Assembly (NCBI GenBank): GCA_023402505.1
Contig: JAEYGD010000266.1
Span: forward strand, 1-8,002
Reading direction: 5' to 3'
Origin: Actinomycetes bacterium
Lineage (GTDB): Bacteria; Actinomycetota; Actinomycetes; Mycobacteriales; Micromonosporaceae
DNA length: 8,002 nt
The notes below the pieces were generated by a model that saw only the letters and a program-made list of their open reading frames with translations, was not told the DNA's origin and searched no databases. The translations under genes and the position numbers were made by a program. The stretch's first letter is position 1, and every line of letters begins with the position of its first letter. Of the stretch, positions 1 to 5,600 are shown piece after piece.

Positions 1-62
1 CCGGGCTGGTGCCCGCGCCGGCGGGCACGGACGCCCGGCGGCCGGCGCCGGAGGCGTCGTGA
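1..62 (+). CDS. possible 3' end of an upstream gene (partial, unidentified)
   Basis: One frame is open from the window edge to a TGA at 60-62 and would encode about 19 residues of a Pro/Ala/Gly-rich tail (GLVPAPAGTDARRPAPEAS). That is too short and too low in complexity to assign to a family. By synteny with other actinobacteria, dut (dUTPase) or another small conserved gene would be expected here, but the usual glycine-rich dUTPase C-terminal motif is not visible in this frame. The other two + frames are also open through this stretch, so the reading frame itself is uncertain. The segment also holds an 8-bp inverted repeat. Confidence 0.25.
   Translation, partial: GLVPAPAGTDARRPAPEAS
9..28 (+). 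repeat. 8-bp inverted repeat with 4-nt loop
   Basis: GTGCCCGC (9-16) and GCGGGCAC (21-28) are perfect complements around a GCCG loop and would form a strong RNA hairpin. No T-run follows. It lies inside or just before the possible end of the upstream gene, so it could be a U-tract-less actinobacterial terminator or simply GC-rich coding sequence. A 12-bp perfect palindrome (CGCCGGCCGGCG, 68-79) lies just downstream in the gap before the DUF3710 gene. Confidence 0.3.
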
Positions 63-138
63 CGGCGCGCCGGCCGGCGGCCGGGCGGGCCGGCGGAAGA
101 GGTGGCAGGGTGAGTGCGAACAGCGGAGGGTGTGCGCA

Positions 139-801
139 GTGATCTTCTCCCGAAAGCGGGCCGATGCCGGGCGGCAGGAGCGGACCGACGTCCGCGAAGC
201 CAACGAGCTGGAGGCGCCGGTGACCCCGGAGCCGCCGGCGCGCGGCCCCTACGACGTCAGTGCGGCGCCCGCCGGGGTGCAGCGGCTCGACCTGGGCAGC
301 CTGCAGATCCCCGCGATCCCCGACGTCGAGGTGCGGGTGCAGGCCGACCAGCAGGGCGTGATCCAGCAGGTCGTCCTCGTGCACGGGCAGAACGCCCTCC
401 AGCTCGGCGTCTTCGCCGCCCCGCGCAGCGAGGGCATCTGGGACGAGGTGCGCGAGGAGATCCGCCAGTCGCTGTTCAACGACGGAGCCGCCGCCCAGGA
501 GGTCGCCGGCGAGTACGGCACCGAGCTGCGGGCCCGGGTCCGCACCCCGGACGGCATCACCGACCTGCGGTTCGTCGGCATCGACGGGCCGCGCTGGATG
601 GTCCGTGGCGTCTACCAGGGCGAGGCGGCCAACGACCCGGCCGCGGCCGGCCCGCTGGCCACCTGCCTGGAGGGCCTGGTGGTCGACCGGGGCCAGGAGG
701 CCAAGCCGGTACGCGAGCCGCTGCCCCTGCGCCTGCCGCGCGAGGTCGCCGACCAGGCCGAGCCGGGCGAGGGCGTTCCCGCGGCCTCCGGCGAGGCCTG
801 A
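139..801 (+). CDS. DUF3710 domain-containing protein
   Basis: A 220-aa soluble protein with no signal peptide or membrane segment. It matches the actinobacterial DUF3710 family (Rv2696c-like), whose function is unknown. Family features visible are the basic N-terminus VIFSRKR, a GPYD motif near residue 36, the LDLGSL segment, FAAPRSEGIWDEVREEI in the middle, an (Y/F)GTEL motif, and the signature GIDGPRWMVRGVYQG, followed by LVVDRG and a PLPLRLP stretch near the C-terminus. The tail is Glu/Ala/Gly-rich. I chose GTG at 139 over an in-frame GTG at 130. The Shine-Dalgarno GGAGGG (125-130) sits 8 nt before 139 but overlaps the earlier start, and relatives begin at (M/V)IFSRKR. The next + strand gene follows after a 131-bp gap. 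Confidence 0.9.
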   Translation: MIFSRKRADAGRQERTDVREANELEAPVTPEPPARGPYDVSAAPAGVQRLDLGSLQIPAIPDVEVRVQADQQGVIQQVVLVHGQNALQLGVFAAPRSEGIWDEVREEIRQSLFNDGAAAQEVAGEYGTELRARVRTPDGITDLRFVGIDGPRWMVRGVYQGEAANDPAAAGPLATCLEGLVVDRGQEAKPVREPLPLRLPREVADQAEPGEGVPAASGEA

Positions 802-932
802 CGCGGGCCGGCCGGCGCAGCCGGGACCGGCCCGTTCGGCGTACGCTGGCGGAGCGGTCCCGGCGTCCTGCGGTGCCGCTTCGCTGCCGGCCCACCCGGG
901 CCGGCCGTCCCGGGAAGGGTGACGCGGAGGCG
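802..932 (+). promoter_or_regulatory. intergenic region with inverted repeats and a possible -10 element before the OB-fold gene
   Basis: This 131-bp gap contains a 10-bp perfect inverted repeat, GCCGGGACCG (820-829) and CGGTCCCGGC (855-864), with a 25-nt loop. Inside the loop is CGTACGCT (840-847), whose TACGCT (842-847) fits the actinobacterial -10 consensus TANNNT. No convincing -35 is seen. The same octamer precedes the transporter gene at 3506-3513. A second hairpin, CCCGGG (895-900) with CCCGGG (909-914), lies just before the ribosome binding site. If the -10 is real, the leader would be about 80 nt. The repeat might instead be an attenuator or terminator for the DUF3710 gene. Confidence 0.3.
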
Positions 933-1313
933 ATGTCGTCCGACGAGCGGCCGGGAACGCTCCGGCGTGTGCTGCGGCGGCTCACCGCGACCGAGGCGGA
1001 GATCGAGGCGCAGGAGCTGCGCCGGGAGAGCGCCGAGCACGGTGGCGTGCCCGCCGGGCAGTGCAGCCGCGGGCAGGTGGTCTCCGTCTCCGGCCGGCTC
1101 CGCACCGTGGTCTACACCCCGCGGACCAACCTGCCGACGCTGGAGGCGGACCTGTACGACGGCAGCGACGTGGTCACCCTGGTGTGGCTGGGCCGGCGGC
1201 ACATCGCCGGCATCGAGCCCGGGCGGCACCTGACCGCGCGCGGCCGGGTGGCCGTGCGGGAGGACCGCAAGGTCATCTACAACCCGTACTACGAGTTGGA
1301 GCCGCCGAAGTGA
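933..1313 (+). CDS. small OB-fold nucleic-acid-binding protein (RecG-wedge-like)
   Basis: A 126-aa protein. Residues 1-35 are charged and probably helical (LRRVLRRLTATEAEIEAQELRRE). From about residue 44 to 122 the pattern is a single OB-fold: GQVVSVSGRLRTVVY, TLEADLYDGSDVVTLVWLGRRHIAGI, then GRHLTARGRVAVREDRKVIYNPYYEL. This fits the OB-fold family linked to the RecG wedge domain and to Rv2694c-type actinobacterial proteins. It probably binds nucleic acid, but substrate and role are not known. The ATG at 933 has GGAGG (926-930) only 2 nt away, an unusually short spacing. An in-frame GTG at 873 would add 20 Pro/Arg/Gly-rich residues but has no Shine-Dalgarno and does not resemble the family N-terminus. 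It overlaps the DUF3159 gene by 4 bp (GTGA). Confidence 0.88.
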   Translation: MSSDERPGTLRRVLRRLTATEAEIEAQELRRESAEHGGVPAGQCSRGQVVSVSGRLRTVVYTPRTNLPTLEADLYDGSDVVTLVWLGRRHIAGIEPGRHLTARGRVAVREDRKVIYNPYYELEPPK

Positions 1314-1987
1314 CCACCGGACAGCACCGCGCCGCGCAGCCGGGCACCGGCCCGGGCGAGGAGGAGCCGCTACCGACGATCGCCGAGCAGATGGCCGACC
1401 AGTTGGGCGGCTGGCGAGGGCTGCTGGAGTCCAGCATCCCGGTCGTCGTCTTCGTGGTGGCCAACATCGTCGGTGACCTGCGTCCGGCCGTGATCGCTTC
1501 GGTGGGGGTCGCGGTGGCCATCGCCGTGCTGCGCCTGGCCCAGCGGCGGCCGGTCCGGCACGCGGTCAACGGGCTGTTCGGCGTCGCGATCGGCGCGGCC
1601 ATCGCCTGGCGTACCGGCGACGAGCGGGACTTCTACCTCCCCGGCATCCTCTACGGCATCGGCTACGGCCTGGTGCTGCTGCTCTCGGCGGCGATCCGGC
1701 AGCCGCTGGTGGGTTGGATCTGGTCGGTCCTGGTGGCCAAGGGGGCCTCCGAGTGGCGCCAGGACCCGCGCCTGGTGCGTACGTTCACCGGCCTCACCGT
1801 GCTGTGGGGCGTGGTGTGGCTGGCCAAGGTCGGCGTGCAGGCCGGGCTCTACCTCGCCCACCAGGACACCGCGCTCGGCATCGCCCGGCTCGCGCTGGGC
1901 TACCCCCCGTACGTGCTGCTGCTGTTGATCACCGTCTGGACGGTGCGGCGGGTGACCCGGGAGTCGGACCCGGCGCCGGCCGCCTGA
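1310..1987 (+). CDS. DUF3159 family integral membrane protein
   Basis: A 225-aa polytopic membrane protein of the actinobacterial DUF3159 family (Rv2693c-like). The family is of unknown function and is sometimes described as distantly like intracellular septation protein A. An acidic cytoplasmic N-terminus (to about residue 40) precedes likely membrane segments near residues 42-57, 59-77, 86-101, 109-129, 159-182 and 190-212. Family-like features are the SSIPVVVFVVANIV segment, R-P-V-R-H-A-N-G around residues 80-88, the FYLPGI...YG segment, and PLVGW near 132-136 followed by WR-DP-L at 149-155. The GTG start at 1310 overlaps the OB-fold gene's TGA as GTGA, so translation is probably coupled. 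The gene converges with ceoC, with only 18 bp between their stop codons. Confidence 0.9.
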   Translation: MTTGQHRAAQPGTGPGEEEPLPTIAEQMADQLGGWRGLLESSIPVVVFVVANIVGDLRPAVIASVGVAVAIAVLRLAQRRPVRHAVNGLFGVAIGAAIAWRTGDERDFYLPGILYGIGYGLVLLLSAAIRQPLVGWIWSVLVAKGASEWRQDPRLVRTFTGLTVLWGVVWLAKVGVQAGLYLAHQDTALGIARLALGYPPYVLLLLITVWTVRRVTRESDPAPAA

Positions 1988-1994
1988 CGGCCGG
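1976..1994. terminator. candidate hairpin terminator at the DUF3159/ceoC convergence
   Basis: CCGGCCG (1976-1982) and CGGCCGG (1988-1994) form a perfect 7-bp GC stem with a 5-nt loop. It spans the DUF3159 stop codon and ends 11 bp before the ceoC stop. A convergent junction with an 18-bp gap needs termination in both directions, and a symmetric stem could serve both. There is no T-tract on either side, so this would be an actinobacterial-type U-less terminator. Chance GC palindromes are common in such DNA. Confidence 0.4.
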
Positions 1995-2005
1995 ACGGGG
2001 GCACG

Positions 2006-2701
2006 TCAGCGGGCCCCGCGGGTCCGTTCGACGCTGTCCGGGCCGAGCACCACAGTGCGGACGGCGTCCTCGACCTCCGCCGTGCACACGAAGATCAGCT
2101 CGTCGCCCGCCTCGATCGGGTCGTCCGGGGTGGGCACCAGAACCCGTTTGCCGCGCAGGATCGCCACCAGCGCCGAGTCACGCGGCAGCGGCACCGCGCG
2201 CAGCGGCTGGCCGACGTACGGGGCGGTCGGCGGCAGCGTGATCTCGACGAGGTTCGCCTCGCCCTGCCGGAAGGTCATCAGCCGCACCAGGTCGCCGACC
2301 GTGACCGCCTCCTCGACCAGGGCGGCCATGACCCGCGGCTTGCTGACCGCGACGTCCACGCCCCACTGCTCGGTGAAGAGCCACTCGTTCTCGGCGCGGT
2401 TGACGCGGGCGACCACCCGGGGCACCGCGAACTCGGTCTTGGCCAGCAGCGAGACCACCAGGTTGACCTTGTCGTCGCCGGTGGCGGCGACCACCACGTC
2501 ACAGCCGGCGAGGTTGGCCTCCTCCAGGCTGGCCAGCTCGCAGGCGTCGGCCAGCACCCACTCCGCGTCCGGCACCCGGTCGGGCCGGAGCATCTTGGGC
2601 TGGCGCTCGATCAGCATCACCTGGTGGCCGTTGTCGATCAGCTCCTGGGCGATGGAGCGGCCCACGTTCCCGGCGCCCGCGATGGTGACCCGCACGGTCA
2701 C
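2006..2701 (-). CDS. ceoC: TrkA/RCK family potassium transport regulator, second of a tandem pair (CeoC)
   Basis: A 231-aa cytosolic RCK protein. The N-terminal Rossmann domain starts with VTIAGAGNVGRS (G9-x-G11-x-x-G14) and has an acidic residue at the end of strand 2 (E32 in LIERQ), the usual mark of NAD(H)/nucleotide binding. Then come DVVVAATGDDKVNLVVSLLAKTEF and VVARVNRAENE, typical RCK_N. Residues from about 145 form an RCK_C (TrkA-C) domain (VEITLPPTAPYVGQPL...GDELIFVC). One RCK_N plus one RCK_C gives half the length of E. coli TrkA. The GTG at 2701 overlaps the ceoB stop (GTGA) and has AAGG about 6 nt upstream. A GTG at 2695 is also possible and would align with the (M)KVAVAGAG start of mycobacterial CeoC. 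It probably pairs with CeoB to gate or regulate K+ transport. No TrkH-type channel gene lies in the window. Confidence 0.92.
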   Translation of the reverse strand: MTVRVTIAGAGNVGRSIAQELIDNGHQVMLIERQPKMLRPDRVPDAEWVLADACELASLEEANLAGCDVVVAATGDDKVNLVVSLLAKTEFAVPRVVARVNRAENEWLFTEQWGVDVAVSKPRVMAALVEEAVTVGDLVRLMTFRQGEANLVEITLPPTAPYVGQPLRAVPLPRDSALVAILRGKRVLVPTPDDPIEAGDELIFVCTAEVEDAVRTVVLGPDSVERTRGAR

Positions 2702-3363
2702 TGCCCCCCTTCCGGTGGCAGCGCCGCCACCGACGTGACGGCGTCGACGATGTCGTCGGTGACCAGCATGAAGATCTGGTCGCCCTCCTGCACGACGGTG
2801 GACAGGGTGGGCAGCGTGCCGATCCCGAACCGGATGAGGTACGCCACCCGGGCCCCGGTCGCCTCCTCCAGCGCGCGTACCGAACGGCCGACCCAGTCCT
2901 TGTGGACCGGCACCTCGACGATCGAGACGGTGCTCGTCGCGTCGCGGAACATCTCCACGTTGCCCTCGGGGACCAGGTGGCGCAGCATCCGGTCGGCGGT
3001 CCACCGCACGGTGGCGACGGTGGGGATGCCGAGGCGCTCGTACACCTGGGCGCGGCGCTGGTCGTAGATGCGGGCCGCGACGCGGGTGACGCCGAAGGTC
3101 TCCCGCGCCAGCCGGGCCGAGATGATGTTGGAGTTGTCGCCGCTGGAGACGGCCGCGAAGGCGTCCGCCCGCTCGATGCCGGCCTGCCGGAGCACCTCGC
3201 CGTCGAACCCGGCGCCGGTCACCGTGATCCCGGCGAAGTCCGGCCCCAGCCGGCGGAAGGCGTCGGAGTCCTGGTCGATGACCGCGACCGAGTGCCCACG
3301 GGCCTCCAGGTTGTGCGCGAGCGTCGAACCGACCCGCCCACAGCCCATGATCACCACATGCAC
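2698..3363 (-). CDS. ceoB: TrkA/RCK family potassium transport regulator, first of a tandem pair (CeoB)
   Basis: A 221-aa cytosolic RCK protein. The Rossmann fold opens with MHVVIMGCGRVGSTLA (G7-x-G9-x-x-G12), with D30 at the end of strand 2 (VAVIDQD) for the nucleotide ribose. Middle signatures are DAFAAVSSGDNSNIISARLARETFG and VAARIYD. The RCK_C domain runs from about residue 136 to the end (VEVPVHKDWVGRSVRALEEATGARVAYLI, then EGDQIFMLV). I chose GTG at 3363: a strong GGAGGAG (complement of 3371-3377) lies 7 nt upstream, and relatives start MHVVIMGCG. An upstream in-frame ATG at 3420 would add 19 low-complexity residues. It is cotranscribed with ceoC through a GTGA overlap and is divergent from the KimA-like transporter. 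Ligand (NADH, ATP or c-di-AMP) cannot be read from the sequence. Confidence 0.92.
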   Translation of the reverse strand: MHVVIMGCGRVGSTLAHNLEARGHSVAVIDQDSDAFRRLGPDFAGITVTGAGFDGEVLRQAGIERADAFAAVSSGDNSNIISARLARETFGVTRVAARIYDQRRAQVYERLGIPTVATVRWTADRMLRHLVPEGNVEMFRDATSTVSIVEVPVHKDWVGRSVRALEEATGARVAYLIRFGIGTLPTLSTVVQEGDQIFMLVTDDIVDAVTSVAALPPEGGQ

Positions 3364-3379
3364 CGTGCCCCTCCTCCGC

Positions 3380-3441
3380 GTCCGCGCCGACCGGTGACCG
3401 GTCGTCTGCGAGCCTGCCACGTTCCCCGCGCGGGCGCGGAC
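3380..3441 (-). promoter_or_regulatory. nested inverted repeats in the ceoB 5' leader
   Basis: GACCGGT-G-ACCGGTC (3389-3403) is a perfect 7-bp inverted repeat with a 1-nt centre. It is also a tandem GACCGGT duplication. It is enclosed by a second perfect 9-bp inverted repeat, GTCCGCGCC (3380-3388) and GGCGCGGAC (3433-3441). A 10-bp palindrome (CCCGCGCGGG, 3425-3434) overlaps the outer arm. The inner element lies 26-40 nt before the ceoB start and could be an operator for a dimeric regulator. As RNA, the outer and inner stems could form a leader structure next to the Shine-Dalgarno. No known riboswitch class is recognised. Confidence 0.35.
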
Positions 3442-3443
3442 CG

Positions 3444-3449
3444 ACGCTA
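3444..3449 (-). promoter_or_regulatory. possible -10 element for ceoBC
   Basis: Read on the minus strand this is TAGCGT, fitting TANNNT. It would start transcription near 3437 and give a leader of about 74 nt that contains the nested repeats. No clear -35 is seen at the expected distance (the hexamer there is CACGGA). The evidence is the match and the position only. Confidence 0.3.
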
Positions 3450-3507
3450 CTCCGCCCGTACACCCATCCGTGATCGGCCACCCCGGCGGGGACGCCGCCG
3501 CTGGTCG

Positions 3508-3513
3508 TACGCT
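3508..3513 (+). promoter_or_regulatory. -10 element of a probable leaderless promoter for the KimA-like gene
   Basis: TACGCT fits the TANNNT actinobacterial -10. Its last base is 8 nt before the GTG start at 3522, placing the transcription start at or within 2 nt of the start codon. There is no Shine-Dalgarno before this GTG (the preceding bases are GCTTTGCGGTT), which is what a leaderless mRNA would show. The octamer CGTACGCT (3506-3513) recurs at 840-847. No good -35 is visible, which is common for actinobacterial SigA-type promoters. Confidence 0.55.
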
Positions 3514-3521
3514 TTGCGGTT

Positions 3522-5600
3522 GTGGCCAGACCCACCTCGCTGCTGAAGCGGCTGCTCGTCGGTCGACCGTTCCGGTCCGACCGGCTCCAGCACACCCTCC
3601 TGCCCAAGCGCATCGCCCTGCCGGTCTTCGCCTCGGACGCCCTGTCCAGCGTCGCGTACGCGCCCGACGAGATCCTGCTCATGCTGTCGATCGCCGGGGC
3701 GTCGGCGTTCGTGTTCTCGCCGTGGATCGCGCTGGCGGTGGTCGTGGTGATGCTCACCGTGGTGGCGAGCTACCGGCAGAACGTGCACGCCTACCCGTCG
3801 GGCGGCGGCGACTACGAGGTGGCCACGGTCAACCTGGGGCCCCGGGCCGGTGTGGGGGTGGCGAGCGCCCTGCTGGTCGACTACGTGCTGACGGTCGCCG
3901 TGTCGGTCTCCTCCGGGGTGGCGAACCTGGGCTCGGTGATCCCCTTCGTCGCCACCCACAAGGTGCTCATCGCGGTGGCCGCCGTCGTCGTGCTCGCCGC
4001 CGTCAACCTGCGCGGGCTCCGGGAGTCGGGCACCGCGTTCGCCATCCCCACCTACGGCTTCATCATCGTGATCGTCGGCATGCTCCTCACCGGCCTGGTC
4101 CGGGTCGTGCTGCTCGGCCAGGACCTGCGCGCACCCAGCGCCGACCTGGTGATCGCCGCGGAATGGAGCGACACGACCGGCTGGGCGATGGCGTTCCTGC
4201 TGCTGCGCAGCTTCTCCTCCGGCTGCGCCGCGCTCACCGGGGTCGAGGCGATCTCCAACGGGGTGCCGGCCTTCAAGGCGCCGAAGAGCCGCAACGCGGC
4301 CACCACACTGCTGCTGCTGGGCCTGGTGTCGGTGACCATGCTGTTCGGCATCATCTGGCTGGCCCGGCTGACCGGTCTCCAGTTCGTGGAGGACCCGGCC
4401 CGCCAGATCGTCTCGGGCCCCGACGACTACGTCCAGAAGACGGTCACCGCCCAGCTCGGCGAGACCATCTTCGGCTCCGGGTCGGTGCTGCTGTTCCTGG
4501 TCGTCGGCGTCACCGCCCTGATCCTCTTCCTGGCCGCGAACACCGCGTTCAACGGGTTCCCGGTGCTCGGGTCGATCCTCGCCCAGGACCGCTACCTGCC
4601 CCGGCAGCTGCACACCCGCGGTGACCGGCTCGCGTTCTCCAACGGCATCCTCTTCCTGGCCACCTTCGCGATCGTGCTGATCGTCGGCTTCCAGGCCGAG
4701 GTGACGAAGCTGATCCAGCTCTACATCGTCGGCGTCTTCGTCTCGTTCACGCTGTCGCAGGCCGGCATGATCCGGCACTGGAACCGGCACCTGAGCACCG
4801 CGCGGGACCCGCAGGCGCGCCGCCGGATGGTCCGCTCCCGGGCGATCAACGGCTTCGGCATGGCGATGACGGGCGCCGTCCTGGTGATCGTGCTGGTCAC
4901 CAAGTTCCTCCTCGGCGCGTGGATCGCCATCGTGGCGATGGGCGTGCTGTACGTGCTGATGCTGGCCATCCGCCGGCACTACGACCGGGTGGCCGTCGAG
5001 CTGACCCCGGACGAGGGCCGCCCGGTGCTGCCGGCCCGCAACCACGCGGTCGTGCTGGTCAGCAAGGTGCACCAGCCGACGCTGCGGGCGATCGCGTACG
5101 CGCAGGCCACCCGGCCGGACAGCCTGACCGCGGTGACGGTCAACGTCGACGACAAGGACACCCGGGAGTTGCAGGCCGAGTGGGAGCGGCGGGACGTGCC
5201 GGTCCCGCTGACCGTGATCGACTCGCCGTACCGGGAGATCACCCGGCCGATCCTCGACTACGTGGCCGGCGTGCGCCGCGATTCGCCCCGCGACGTGGTC
5301 ACGGTCTTCATCCCCGAGTACGTGGTCGGCCGCTGGTGGGAGAACCTCCTGCACAACCAAAGCGCCCTGCGGCTCAAGGGACGGCTGCTCTTCGAGCCGG
5401 GCGTGATGGTGACGAGCGTGCCGTGGCAGCTCGCCTCGACCGCCGGCAAGGATCTGGACCGGCTGGACGAGACGCTCAGCCGTGGCCCGGCCCGCGGCCC
5501 CCGGGTGGTGCCGCGCGGCACGCTGCCGCCGAGCGTCCCGCCGGTGGTGTCCGCGCCGCCGGGGGAGAGCGGCGGCGGGACCGGCGGAGGTGACCGGTGA
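3522..5600 (+). CDS. KimA-like APC-superfamily transporter, probable K+/H+ symporter (commonly annotated as amino acid permease)
   Basis: A 692-aa protein with about 12 membrane segments (residues roughly 30-495), a soluble C-terminal domain (about 505-645) and a Pro/Gly-rich tail. It resembles Bacillus subtilis KimA, an APC/KUP-type potassium importer, over its full length. Matching landmarks are SDALSSVAY (38-46), YPSGGG (91-96), LLVDYVLTVAVS (117-128), SGCAALTGVEAISN (233-246) followed by PAFK and RNAA, and in the C-terminal domain WWENLLHNQSA (about 604-614). Residues I recall as the KimA K+ site map to D39, Y46, D120, T124, T239 and E242, and all are conserved. The C-terminal domain resembles the universal-stress-like dimerisation domain of KimA. 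The neighbouring RCK genes ceoBC support a potassium role. The M. tuberculosis counterpart is Rv2690c. The methyltransferase gene overlaps its stop by 4 bp (GTGA). An amino acid substrate remains possible. Confidence 0.88.
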   Translation: MARPTSLLKRLLVGRPFRSDRLQHTLLPKRIALPVFASDALSSVAYAPDEILLMLSIAGASAFVFSPWIALAVVVVMLTVVASYRQNVHAYPSGGGDYEVATVNLGPRAGVGVASALLVDYVLTVAVSVSSGVANLGSVIPFVATHKVLIAVAAVVVLAAVNLRGLRESGTAFAIPTYGFIIVIVGMLLTGLVRVVLLGQDLRAPSADLVIAAEWSDTTGWAMAFLLLRSFSSGCAALTGVEAISNGVPAFKAPKSRNAATTLLLLGLVSVTMLFGIIWLARLTGLQFVEDPARQIVSGPDDYVQKTVTAQLGETIFGSGSVLLFLVVGVTALILFLAANTAFNGFPVLGSILAQDRYLPRQLHTRGDRLAFSNGILFLATFAIVLIVGFQAEVTKLIQLYIVGVFVSFTLSQAGMIRHWNRHLSTARDPQARRRMVRSRAINGFGMAMTGAVLVIVLVTKFLLGAWIAIVAMGVLYVLMLAIRRHYDRVAVELTPDEGRPVLPARNHAVVLVSKVHQPTLRAIAYAQATRPDSLTAVTVNVDDKDTRELQAEWERRDVPVPLTVIDSPYREITRPILDYVAGVRRDSPRDVVTVFIPEYVVGRWWENLLHNQSALRLKGRLLFEPGVMVTSVPWQLASTAGKDLDRLDETLSRGPARGPRVVPRGTLPPSVPPVVSAPPGESGGGTGGGDR

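Noticed and set aside
1..138. Identification of the upstream fragment as dut
   Set aside because: Synteny makes it plausible, but none of the three frames shows the dUTPase C-terminal glycine-rich motif clearly enough to name it.
114..932. Long N-terminal extension of the OB-fold protein through the DUF3710 gene
   Set aside because: The extension is low-complexity Arg/Pro/Gly sequence in the wrong frame of a well-supported DUF3710 gene. ATG 933 matches the family start.
3364..3521. A c-di-AMP (ydaO-type) or K+-sensing (M-box/ykkC-like) riboswitch before ceoB or the transporter
   Set aside because: The leader to ceoB is at most about 75 nt after the possible start and lacks any conserved riboswitch core I can recognise. 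The transporter appears leaderless.
2702..3757. Fusion of ceoC with upstream sequence into a 583-aa protein
   Set aside because: The upstream part is the out-of-frame reading of ceoB. Both RCK proteins have their own starts and a GTGA junction.
3447..5360. 637-codon minus-strand open frame opposite the transporter
   Set aside because: Its translation is a His/Asp/Arg/Gly-rich low-complexity protein typical of the antisense of a high-GC gene, and the + strand transporter has clear family motifs over the same DNA.
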